A stretch of DNA of 64,000 nucleotides from Candidatus Rifleibacteriota bacterium. GTDB taxonomy: Bacteria; Muiribacteriota; Ozemobacteria; Ozemobacterales; Ozemobacteraceae. The notes under the pieces were generated by a model. The model searched no databases and was not told the origin of the DNA. It was given only the letters and a program-made list of their open reading frames with translations. Location of the stretch: positions 45,941 through 109,940 of the forward strand of contig JADFZL010000020.1 in the NCBI GenBank assembly GCA_015232575.1. The letters are read 5' to 3'. The translations under genes and the position numbers were made by a program. Shown here piece after piece: positions 25,798 through 33,789 of the stretch; position 1 is the stretch's first letter; every line of letters begins with the position of its first letter.

Positions 25798-28214
25798 ATT
25801 TCAAGCTTCCTTTCAGGAGTCTGGTTCACGGCCAAGCCGTCAGGTTTTACAATATTTGGGATTGGGATTACTTTGAACGTGTACAGTGCAATCGGAGTTA
25901 TGAAAAGCTCGCAGGCTAGGGCTGCGGAAACTCCGAAGGTGATGAAGATTCCAAAGTAGCGGGTGGGGGCGAAGCTGGAAAGAATCAGCGGGAAGAATCC
26001 GCCGCAGAGAACGAATGAGGCGAAGCATGTTGCGCGACCCTTATGAACTACGGTGCGAACAAGGGCTTCAACTTCGTTGCCGTCTTTATTCAGCTCAGAT
26101 TTGTAATAGAAAATAATGTGAATTGTATCATCGACAGCAAGGCCAATGGCAATGCTCGCAATCATTCCGGTAACTGTGTTGAAAGTTGTTCCGGTCAAAC
26201 CCATTACTCCGTATGTGTACAAAAGTGGCATAAGATTGGGAATCATGGCAACCAGCCCGACTTTTAGAGACCAGAACTGAATGGCAATTACGAGAGTGAT
26301 AACTATTACAGAAAAACCGAAGCTGGTAATTTCATTCCAGGCGATGCTTTCAGAAACCTCTGCCCACATCATTGCTCTTCCGGTTAAATTTGCTTTTATT
26401 GGCAATTTGGAAATCTTTTCATCGGTAATTTTTCGAATACTCTCAAATAGGGATACAAGTTCTCTTGAGGTTTTGTCCCTGATTCGAAGTGAAATATGAA
26501 CTTTTTCGGCATCTGGAGTAATGAATTCATTCAGAAGTCCGGCTTTATGAAACGGCTTGAAAACCCATGGCGTGGGAGAAGCATTTTCATCAAGAGCCTC
26601 AGCTTCGGCTTCTTCCTCTTTTATTGCTTCACTTGCAGTTTTAGTAACGTAAAATGTCAGATAATCACAGATTTCCTCTTCGGTTTTTGGAATATTATCT
26701 GGCTCTCCGGAAAACATTCGGTCGAAATCTTGTACGAAATCAACATAAGACACCGTCTTATCAACAAATGGAAGTTTTACTACTTCCTCCTGAATTTTCC
26801 GTACAACATCTATCATTTCCGGCTCAGTAAAGCGGCGTCCGGTTGCTTCAAGCAGAATCTCAATCGGCACGATGCCTGCGAGATTGCTCTCAACAAAATT
26901 ATTTGCATCCTGAATGTTGTGATCTTCGGGAAGATATCTGATAAGGCTGGTTTCAATCGGAAGAATGTAAATTCCATAAACAGAAATTACACCAAATACT
27001 ATTACAACAGCCCAGGCTTTTTTGTAATGTTGAATAACCGTTCGTGAAATCCACTGAATTAAAGGCTCAAGTTTTTCAATAGTATCTTCTTTTTTTCCTA
27101 CCGGCCTTATCGCGATTATTCCTGCGGAAATCACCAGAATTGCTGCAATAGCAGAAACTGCAACGCCAAGAGAGGAAAACACGCCAAATTGCGATATCGC
27201 TGGAATTGTATTATAAAAGAGTGAACCAAAGCCTATTATTGTCGTAAGAGCCGATAGAAAAATCGGCTTTGAAACGTGCATGAAGCTTTTTACAAGAATA
27301 TCAAGTGAAAATTTTCCTTCTTCTCTTGATTCCTGAAAATACTCTGTCAGCAGATGAATACAGTATGTGAGAGAAATTGAAAGGATCATCGGAGGCAAAA
27401 TGGACGTCACAAAATTGATTGACCAGCCGCCCAGAATCATTGTTCCCTTTGTAACAGCAAGCGACAAGATTATTGCAAGCAATGGTACAAAGATTCCGAA
27501 AAAACTTCGGTATAATATAATCAGAATAATCGCAATAAAAACAATTGTAAGCGGAGAATAAAGCTTCTGATCTTTTCGGGTGTTGTCGAGAATTAAACGG
27601 GTAATTTCAGGAATTCCAGTCAGTTGAATTGGAAATGGAAATTTTTTCTGAAATACTTCTCTGATTTTATCAATAGTCGGACCTACAAGATCACCTGCTT
27701 CGCTTTTCAGGCGTATTACAATTCCACCAACATCCCATTTTTCTGAAATGATAAGATTTTTATAAGCTTCAGTCTTTTTCAGGTTCTGGAAATATTTGTT
27801 GACGATTCTTTCTTCAGAAAGAAAATCGTCAATTTTCTCAATTGTATTCATTCCAAGCTGTGTCCTTAAAGGACTTACAGGGGAAAGAACCGTCTCAACA
27901 TTCTCAAGTTCGAGCAGAGCAAATTCAGTTACAATGATCTGCCGTACAAGGGCTGGAGTAATTTCCGGCACTTTAAAGCCAACAAGAAGAATGCGATCGT
28001 TTCCAAAATATTTTTGAAACCGGTAATATGCGTCAAGAGCTTCACCGCTTACAACGTTATCTTCAAGGCGATTGTCGATTCGTTCAATACGTGCATATTT
28101 TCCAAAAAAGAGCAGCATTCCAACCGCAAGGAACAACACAACCCATGCCGACATCTTGTACAATCGCGGAACATTTTCTGAAGACATACTATATTCGAAC
28201 TTTCTCAACTGCAA
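25794..28214 (-). CDS. MMPL/RND-superfamily lipid exporter
   Basis: An 806-residue membrane protein with the duplicated RND layout: one N-terminal membrane helix (VVLFLAVGMLLFFG), a periplasmic loop, five helices, then the same again from about residue 400. The second half carries the GLAVDDTIHI motif in the helix that relays protons. It resembles hopanoid and lipid exporters of the MMPL/HpnN group rather than drug pumps, which are longer and need an adaptor. Its place between the radical SAM-SCP2 gene (6 bp gap) and the methylthiotransferase-like genes points to export of the pathway lipid across the inner membrane. Alternative start: MSSENV at residue 10. Confidence 0.88.
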   Translation of the reverse strand: MQLRKFEYSMSSENVPRLYKMSAWVVLFLAVGMLLFFGKYARIERIDNRLEDNVVSGEALDAYYRFQKYFGNDRILLVGFKVPEITPALVRQIIVTEFALLELENVETVLSPVSPLRTQLGMNTIEKIDDFLSEERIVNKYFQNLKKTEAYKNLIISEKWDVGGIVIRLKSEAGDLVGPTIDKIREVFQKKFPFPIQLTGIPEITRLILDNTRKDQKLYSPLTIVFIAIILIILYRSFFGIFVPLLAIILSLAVTKGTMILGGWSINFVTSILPPMILSISLTYCIHLLTEYFQESREEGKFSLDILVKSFMHVSKPIFLSALTTIIGFGSLFYNTIPAISQFGVFSSLGVAVSAIAAILVISAGIIAIRPVGKKEDTIEKLEPLIQWISRTVIQHYKKAWAVVIVFGVISVYGIYILPIETSLIRYLPEDHNIQDANNFVESNLAGIVPIEILLEATGRRFTEPEMIDVVRKIQEEVVKLPFVDKTVSYVDFVQDFDRMFSGEPDNIPKTEEEICDYLTFYVTKTASEAIKEEEAEAEALDENASPTPWVFKPFHKAGLLNEFITPDAEKVHISLRIRDKTSRELVSLFESIRKITDEKISKLPIKANLTGRAMMWAEVSESIAWNEITSFGFSVIVITLVIAIQFWSLKVGLVAMIPNLMPLLYTYGVMGLTGTTFNTVTGMIASIAIGLAVDDTIHIIFYYKSELNKDGNEVEALVRTVVHKGRATCFASFVLCGGFFPLILSSFAPTRYFGIFITFGVSAALACELFITPIALYTFKVIPIPNIVKPDGLAVNQTPERKLEI

Positions 28215-28220
28215 AAAAAC

Positions 28221-30029
28221 TTAAATTTTCACCATCAAAAAGACATTGTACAATGCTGTTCTGGCAAGTGCTGCAAATTTGGCAAAATCTTTTGCGCAGA
28301 CCAGCTCAACTGCATCTTCAAGGCGCATGGAAATTTCGATATCGCCCTTTTTCTGGTCTGAGCCTGCCATGACTTTCGCAATTTTTCCATTTTCAAAATC
28401 AACCCTGAACCTCGTCAGACTTTTCGCCTTTTCTACAATTTCGAGTGAAATACTTCTGGTTCCAATGAAAGATTTCAGGGGTCCAATACCTGCCATATCA
28501 GTGAATTCATCGACAAGAGAAGTCATGTCACGTTCGAATTCTGAAAAATTATTAATGAGCTCTGAAAGATATTTCCGCACCATTTTTCGACGGAGATGAA
28601 AGTAGAATTTGTCTTCCAGTACACATCCGAACATGCAATAATCGCATGACTTCATATATTTCAAAATTGTTCGCGCCGGAATTCCAACAACATGATGCAG
28701 GTACAATGGCACTCTGAAAGCGCCAACAATCTTTCTGGGTGAAAAGAAGTTCGTCCAGAGGTCTGCACGGGCATTTCTGAGCTCATTTTCCGACAGCTGC
28801 GGATGCCGGGAAATCATTCTTCCTTCTGTGAATCTATCCCAGTTGTGTGGCATCAGAAGGCCTTTTTTGTCAATATCCGACCGATATCTTGTACCCGGAT
28901 AAGGTTGAGAATAAAGCGGTTCGATATATGTTGGATCAAGATATCGGGCATAGTCACCGAGATTTTGAATGTCTGTTCCAGCTTCACACGGGTCGCCGAA
29001 AACAAAGGAATTTCCAATGTATCTGGCACCTGCAGCACGCCACTCATCGTTTACGGTTTTGATGAAGTTTTCAGGATCACTGAATCCTTTGCCGAAACGT
29101 TTGAGTTGTTCTGCATTTGGTGATTCGGCTCCGTAACTCAACATTACAAAACCGGCATTTACCATCGCCTGTTTAACATCCATTCTTCCAACGAAAGGGC
29201 GCAGAAAGCAAAAGAAAGCCATTTTGAGCTTAGATTCGATTATCAATTCGGAAATAGCTTTGGCGCGATCAAGATCAACTGCGAAGTTGTCGTCGGTCAG
29301 CATCACGTATTTTGCACCCAAAGCATGAATGCGTTTTACTTCAGCCAGAACATATTCAGGAGAATGCGCACGCCATTTCCCTTTGTGAATCTCAGCCGGA
29401 GAACAGAACGGGCAGAACAGGTCACACCCGCGGCTTGTCTCAAGAAGATCCATGGGAATAAGACCCGAGGCGGAATATTTATATCGCGGGTTTCTGAGAT
29501 GCCTAGCAGGCGGAGGAAGCTTATCAAGCTCTATTCCAGGGCGAACCGGCGGATTTTTTACGAGTTTTCCATGTTTCGGTTTGAATACAATTCCGGCGAT
29601 TGATGCATGATCCTTCCCTTCAACTATTTCTCTGAAGGGAATTTCACCATCTCCGACTATCACAGCATGGCCATGTTCAATTGCTTCTTCAGGAACACTG
29701 GAAGCATGTAATCCGCCCAGAACGACCATCGCATGAGGAATTGCGGCTCTAAGCCGATCGGCGGTATGGTAACTCGTGGTAGAGTACAAAGTTGTTTTAA
29801 CGTTAATTCCAATAAAATCCGGATTAAATTCGACAGCGCGTTCGAGCCAGTTATCTTTTTCGAAACGAAGATCCATGATGCAGACGTCGGCGATGTCTGC
29901 GATATTTGCGGCAATTCTTTCCAGCCCCAGAGGCGGCAGAAGATATCCGAAAAATGAATCAGATTTTATCGGAGTGGAAAAAACAAGCAGCGTCCGAGGC
30001 CGGCCGGGCATTTCAGAGTCCCCCGCCAA
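28221..30029 (-). CDS. B12-binding-domain radical SAM protein with C-terminal SCP2-like domain
   Basis: 602 residues in three parts: an N-terminal cobalamin-binding-like domain (1-180; GGLHASSVPEEAIEHG), a radical SAM core (Cys202, 206, 209 in CDLFCPFC), and a C-terminal segment from about 530 (RFRVDFENGKIAKVMAGSD, then ISMRLEDAVELVCA) resembling sterol-carrier-protein-2 folds that hold lipids. An extra CDYCMFGC lies near residue 465. The fusion would present a lipid or acyl chain to radical chemistry. Its start overlaps the ketoreductase by 17 bp. The SCP2 assignment is by pattern only. Confidence 0.8.
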   Translation of the reverse strand: MAGDSEMPGRPRTLLVFSTPIKSDSFFGYLLPPLGLERIAANIADIADVCIMDLRFEKDNWLERAVEFNPDFIGINVKTTLYSTTSYHTADRLRAAIPHAMVVLGGLHASSVPEEAIEHGHAVIVGDGEIPFREIVEGKDHASIAGIVFKPKHGKLVKNPPVRPGIELDKLPPPARHLRNPRYKYSASGLIPMDLLETSRGCDLFCPFCSPAEIHKGKWRAHSPEYVLAEVKRIHALGAKYVMLTDDNFAVDLDRAKAISELIIESKLKMAFFCFLRPFVGRMDVKQAMVNAGFVMLSYGAESPNAEQLKRFGKGFSDPENFIKTVNDEWRAAGARYIGNSFVFGDPCEAGTDIQNLGDYARYLDPTYIEPLYSQPYPGTRYRSDIDKKGLLMPHNWDRFTEGRMISRHPQLSENELRNARADLWTNFFSPRKIVGAFRVPLYLHHVVGIPARTILKYMKSCDYCMFGCVLEDKFYFHLRRKMVRKYLSELINNFSEFERDMTSLVDEFTDMAGIGPLKSFIGTRSISLEIVEKAKSLTRFRVDFENGKIAKVMAGSDQKKGDIEISMRLEDAVELVCAKDFAKFAALARTALYNVFLMVKI

Positions 30030-30762
30030 TAATGACTGTCTCGCCGGTCATGTAGGAATTCTTATCGGAAAGCATAAATACAGCGAGATCGGCCACTTCT
30101 TCAGGTTTTCCGATTCGCCCCATTGGACAGAATTTCTTGAAATCGGCAGAACGTGCGTCTGGAAGATTTTTCGCAAAGTCTGTTTCAATAAGACCTGGCG
30201 CAATGGCATTCACCGTGATACCGTATCTTCCAACTTCCTTTGACAAAGTATACGTAAACGCATTAATAGCAGCTTTAGTCATGGCATAATGAACTGGAAC
30301 AGCCGCAACAGGCCTGACTCCGCAGATAGAGGTAATATTGAGAATTTTCCCCTGATTTTTTTGCTTGACCATATATTTCAAAACCGGATGAGAAACGGAA
30401 TAAAGCGCGTTAACGTTGATATTAACGGCAGAAAGCCATTCTTCAGGTTCAAGCATTAAGAAAGGCGTGTTATGGCTTATGGCTGCATTGTTTATGAGAA
30501 TATCGAGACCGCCGAGGCTTTCAGAAGCTCTCTTTACAAGCGTTTGTCCGAACTGAAAATCAGAGGCATCACCTTTGATCAGTTCAGCTTTAACACCCAT
30601 GTCGGTAATTTCTTTCAATATTTCTTTTGCACAATTATCGTTTGAATGATAATTGATTGCGATTTCTGCTCCGGCGCTGGCAAGCGCAATGCTTATCGCC
30701 CGTCCGATTCCGCGCGTTCCGCCAGTGATAAGGGCTTTTTTCCCATCCAGCCTGATTTCCAT
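30013..30762 (-). CDS. 3-oxoacyl-ACP reductase (FabG-like SDR)
   Basis: A 249-residue classical short-chain dehydrogenase: nucleotide-binding TGGTRGIG, NNAA motif, catalytic Ser in NITSICG and YxxxK in HYAMTKAA, and the C-terminal IGGGL. It reduces 3-oxoacyl-ACP with NAD(P)H in the FAS cycle. It lies 13 bp after the ACP gene, the expected partner, and overlaps the radical SAM gene by 17 bp. Together with ACP and the ketosynthase operon at 6.5-12.4 kb it completes a type II chain-elongation set, except for an enoyl reductase, which was not found. Confidence 0.88.
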   Translation of the reverse strand: MEIRLDGKKALITGGTRGIGRAISIALASAGAEIAINYHSNDNCAKEILKEITDMGVKAELIKGDASDFQFGQTLVKRASESLGGLDILINNAAISHNTPFLMLEPEEWLSAVNINVNALYSVSHPVLKYMVKQKNQGKILNITSICGVRPVAAVPVHYAMTKAAINAFTYTLSKEVGRYGITVNAIAPGLIETDFAKNLPDARSADFKKFCPMGRIGKPEEVADLAVFMLSDKNSYMTGETVIIGGGL

Positions 30763-30775
30763 TTATTAAAACCTC

Positions 30776-31168
30776 TTAATTCTTTTCAGAAAGTTTGTTT
30801 TCAACCAGTCTGCAAAACGTTTCCACTGTAAAAAGATAAGGAATCCGCCCAATGCCCATTCCTTCAAAAATCTGTGTCTGATCTACTTCAGGCATGACAT
30901 TTCGAAGTCTCTCAGTACCTTTGGCAGTGATAAGGCCGTTTTGTTCAAATTCCCCATCAGCAAAGCCTTCCCGTGCCATTGACTCGATCTGGCCTCTTTT
31001 TATTTTAATTCCAAATTCTTCTTCGATGGAAAAAAGGATATCCAGCAGATCAAGTGAATCGCTTCCCAGATCATCGATTATTCTCGCTTTGAGAGTGATT
31101 TTTTCGGCAGAAACACCGAGAGAATTTTGTATGCAATGTTTGACTCGCTCAAATATTTCAGAGTTCAT
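30776..31168 (-). CDS. Acyl carrier protein, extended
   Basis: A 130-residue carrier protein. The phosphopantetheine site is Ser38 in DDLGSDSLDLLDILFSIEEE, with a typical acidic helix II. Housekeeping ACPs have 75-80 residues; this one has a C-terminal half with GFADGEFEQNGLITAKG and IGRIPYLFTVETFCRLVE, where the last part replaces helix IV. The ~50-residue insert before the last helix is unusual and may dock dedicated enzymes. Its ATG overlaps the end of the beta-helix gene (ATGA). As the only ACP in the window it is the likely carrier for all ketosynthases here. Confidence 0.88.
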   Translation of the reverse strand: MNSEIFERVKHCIQNSLGVSAEKITLKARIIDDLGSDSLDLLDILFSIEEEFGIKIKRGQIESMAREGFADGEFEQNGLITAKGTERLRNVMPEVDQTQIFEGMGIGRIPYLFTVETFCRLVENKLSEKN

Positions 31169-32418
31169 TTCGTTGTCCCCTTGTTTTTCAATTCGCTACC
31201 CGGAACCAGCTTTCCATCAATAAGAAACATTGTCTGACCTTTGCAGGAATCAGCATCTGGAGTCTTCTGAATTACTCTTGAAGGGTCCGGAAAAATTAAC
31301 AGATCATTCGGAATCTGCCTGCCTGGAGCAATAATAACTCCGGCTGCTATTTTCGTTCTGTGGCCAATCACTGATCCGCAGAAGCGAAGGCCGGTATCAC
31401 ATACACCTTTTCCTGTACGTACAGAAACGGTCTGTCCGTCAAGGCGATAGTCAGCCGGAATGGCGTTCATCAAAGCGGTATCATATCCAAACAGCGAGAA
31501 CTGAAACGGCCCGCTGATAAGAAATGCGCGTGGATAAACAACGCTGAAGAACATTACACAATTGTTGGCAATATAACTTTCCCGACCGATAACGCTGAAC
31601 TTTATTCCAGCATGATCGTCAATGAAAGCTTTTTCGCCGATTATCGAAAACTTGATTACTGCATAAGCGCCTATTTTCGCACCCTTCCCGATGACACTTC
31701 CCTCTATTACAGCGGTGGGATGCACTTCTGCTTCGGGGTGAATCTGCGATGCCGCACGCAATATTCTGAACTTATTAATTGAACGGGCTTTCAGTAGAAT
31801 GAAGAGCTTTCTTAAAACTGAAGCTTTCTTGATTTCCGCAAGCCGTGCAAAATTAGCTGAGATATTCGTTAAAGCCAGGTGCAATGCGTTTGTAACATGA
31901 ACTACAGGTCTTGAGGTCAGACAGAATTTATAGCTTTCCTTGCCCAGCATGTGTTTCGGAAAGCCGCCTTCGTATGAATCTTCATCAACATCTATTTCGA
32001 TTTTTGAAGCATTTTCCGGCAGGAACTTTTTGCCTGGTTCTGCCGTAAAATACCAGACTGGAAAATCTATAGAAGTTTCAGTTTGCGGAAGATCCTGAAT
32101 TGGTGCCAGCAGCCGCGTAAACAAACCTTTTTTGACACGAAGCTGAAATACAGCACTTCCAGGCAGTTCTTCAGCTTTTTTTATGAATTCTTTCAAAAGC
32201 CGCTCAGTTGTGAAAACGTTATCACTAATCACAAGAGCTTTATCAGAAACCACTTTCTGCAAGTCACTTTTCAACGGCACAACAGTAACCTGTTTCGTGA
32301 TGGCAGAAAGTTTGTCTTTCATCATCTGCCCAAAGGGCTGGTCAGTGATGAGTGTCTCACTTACATGATCACCAAATGGTTCAATTCTGGTTTCAGTTTC
32401 AAGAATATATGCACGCAT
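31165..32418 (-). CDS. Hexapeptide-repeat (left-handed beta-helix) protein
   Basis: 417 residues. The N-terminal ~210 residues are of unclear family. From about 222 to 370, hexapeptide repeats form a left-handed beta-helix (IHPEAEVHPTAVIEGSVIGK, KIGAYAVIKFSIIGEKAF), as in LpxA and GlmU. Acyl- and nucleotidyl-transferases use this fold, and ACP-dependent acyl transfer would fit the adjacent ACP gene, but no catalytic His was identified with certainty. It is the first gene of the large minus-strand operon. A TATAAT box lies only 8 bp before its ATG, so its mRNA may be leaderless. Confidence 0.75.
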   Translation of the reverse strand: MRAYILETETRIEPFGDHVSETLITDQPFGQMMKDKLSAITKQVTVVPLKSDLQKVVSDKALVISDNVFTTERLLKEFIKKAEELPGSAVFQLRVKKGLFTRLLAPIQDLPQTETSIDFPVWYFTAEPGKKFLPENASKIEIDVDEDSYEGGFPKHMLGKESYKFCLTSRPVVHVTNALHLALTNISANFARLAEIKKASVLRKLFILLKARSINKFRILRAASQIHPEAEVHPTAVIEGSVIGKGAKIGAYAVIKFSIIGEKAFIDDHAGIKFSVIGRESYIANNCVMFFSVVYPRAFLISGPFQFSLFGYDTALMNAIPADYRLDGQTVSVRTGKGVCDTGLRFCGSVIGHRTKIAAGVIIAPGRQIPNDLLIFPDPSRVIQKTPDADSCKGQTMFLIDGKLVPGSELKNKGTTK

Positions 32419-32805
32419 AATTTAAAATTATAACCTCAAACATTCATTTTTTCCAGAGGTATTTTCGAATCTTATCAATAATCAGCAATAATCTGATTTT
32501 CGCAAGCGCGAGATGATGCTTTCAATACACACTTCTAATGGGTCTCTTCTTATGATTCTTTGTTGTTAGTTTTTGATTTCCATATGATGGCAAAACTTAC
32601 AGTTCGGTATAGAGTGCTATTTTGCCTCTTTATGAACATATATTTCTCCGATTTGAAGACTTATATATTTTCTCACAAACCGGTTTTATATACAATCGTT
32701 TAGCGAACATACGGTTTTTTTATGAACGGTATAATTGATAAAAGAAGTGTTTACAAAATACGGTGGTTAGTTGCGTGAATACTTAAAAGTTGGTCTCTGG
32801 GAGCT
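32419..32805. promoter_or_regulatory. Upstream region of the radical-SAM/ACP operon
   Basis: A TATAAT at 32432-32427 (minus strand) precedes the ATG at 32418 by 8 bp; the -35 position holds only TGGAAA, so the promoter assignment is moderate. No Shine-Dalgarno sits at normal distance (GAGG is about 15 bp away). The remainder, to 32805, shows no gene. Confidence 0.45.
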
Positions 32806-32907
32806 TCATATTTTTCCTTTTTCTATTAAATCATTTAATAATGACGCCAGTTCTTCTTTAGTATTAGAAGAAATTGATTTTTTCAAATAAATGTCTTCAT
32901 CCTTCAT
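32806..32907 (-). pseudogene. BrnA-like antitoxin fragment, 33 codons
   Basis: ATG 32907 overlaps the stop of the ORF6N gene (ATGA). It encodes MKDEDIYLKKSISSNTKEEL and ends at TGA 32806-32808. Its first bases match the intact brnA gene near 6137 almost exactly: AATTGACTCAATGAA then GATGAAGACATT. After that tract the sequences diverge. It looks like the head of an antitoxin gene joined to unrelated sequence, or a short genuine gene coupled to ORF6N. Confidence 0.5.
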
Positions 32908-33410
32908 TGAGTCAATTTTTTTTTCTTCTCTGACTTGAATCCGATTTGTCTTTGTGTAGTATTTATAGGCTTATTCAATGCATCAATCACTCTGAAAACA
33001 ATATCAAATTTACGGTCATGCTCTCGGATTTTCTTTGCCAGTGCTTCATAGCTCAAGCAGTACTCTCTAAGTTTTACGAATGATTCGATAATCTTTATGC
33101 TTGTTTGGATTGCCTTTTCACTTTTCAAAACACTTGCAAGCATCAATACTCCGTGCTCAGTAAAAACTTTTGGCAAGTATCGAAAGTGGCTTTTATTGCT
33201 TAAGGTCACAATTTGTGACCTTAAGCGTTGCGCTTCGTCTTTGGTTAATTGGAACATAAAATTTTCAGGAAAACGATCTTTGTTTCTGTTTACTGCTTGG
33301 TTCAATACCTTGGTTTCTACTTCGTAAAGTTCAGCCAGATCAGAATCTAACATTACCTGTTTTCCACGCATGGAGAGAATTTTGTTTTCAATTTTAATTA
33401 TTTCTGTCAT
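32904..33410 (-). CDS. ORF6N-domain DNA-binding protein
   Basis: 168 residues. The N-terminal ORF6N domain is clear (KQVMLDSDLAELYEVETKVL, RNKDRFPENFMFQLT, then VFTEHGVLMLASVLKSEKAI). Such proteins (KilA-N relatives) occur in phages, mobile elements and toxin-antitoxin-like loci and probably bind DNA. The C-terminal end, SEKKKKLTQ, runs into the brnA-like tract and may have been altered by the same rearrangement. It starts 4 bp after a broken ribbon-helix-helix gene. Nearby debris marks this as a former mobile or defence locus. Confidence 0.85.
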   Translation of the reverse strand: MTEIIKIENKILSMRGKQVMLDSDLAELYEVETKVLNQAVNRNKDRFPENFMFQLTKDEAQRLRSQIVTLSNKSHFRYLPKVFTEHGVLMLASVLKSEKAIQTSIKIIESFVKLREYCLSYEALAKKIREHDRKFDIVFRVIDALNKPINTTQRQIGFKSEKKKKLTQ

Positions 33411-33411
33411 G

Positions 33412-33583
33412 TCAGGATTTTTTGATTGATGATTTGCTGATAATTTTTTTCGAAGAGTGGTTCTTTATCAGCTTATTCATTGCGTCAATCATTACTTCTC
33501 TCATGGTTGCTCCATTTGAAGCAGCTATTGTTTTTTTAGTTCTTTATGTAACTCTGCTGGAATATGCTAGGTCGATGCGTTGT
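33412..33583 (-). pseudogene. Ribbon-helix-helix protein relic with in-frame stop
   Basis: One frame on the minus strand reads QRIDLAYSSRVT, then TAA, then RTKKTIAASNGATMREVMID followed by AMNKLIKN, and ends at TGA 33412-33414. This is the pattern of a ribbon-helix-helix (CopG/Arc) DNA-binding domain: an RIDL-like strand, then two helices. A TGA also precedes the Gln. Only the last 30 codons from ATG 33504 could be translated. It sits 4 bp upstream of the ORF6N gene, so the two were once an operon. Confidence 0.6.
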
Positions 33584-33789
33584 CAGACAAATTGCATTAC
33601 ACACTTTTTCTAATTTAATTTTCCTATCAACAGTATATACATAAATAAGCATATTGGTAAACCTTTTTTTTGTGGTGACTTCGGCAGTTAGCACTGTGCA
33701 AGCGTGTTTGATGGGACGCTACAAAAGCAAATCTTGAAAACTTGGCTATTTGCCTATTGTGGGAAAATGCATTTCAGGTGCTGTTTTCA

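Noticed and set aside
26496..27047. 183-codon plus-strand frame rich in Phe/Ile/Asn
   Set aside because: Antisense to the MMPL exporter; its composition is what reverse-reading membrane helices gives.
6530..32418. Canonical aryl polyene or ladderane cluster
   Set aside because: Ammonia lyase, LolA-like and glycosyltransferase genes (aryl polyene) and phytoene-desaturase-like genes (ladderane proposals) are missing; only partial similarity is claimed.
33422..33613. 63-codon hydrophobic plus-strand frame that could look like a small membrane toxin
   Set aside because: The minus strand carries a recognisable ribbon-helix-helix relic over the same bases; the plus frame has no ribosome-binding site.
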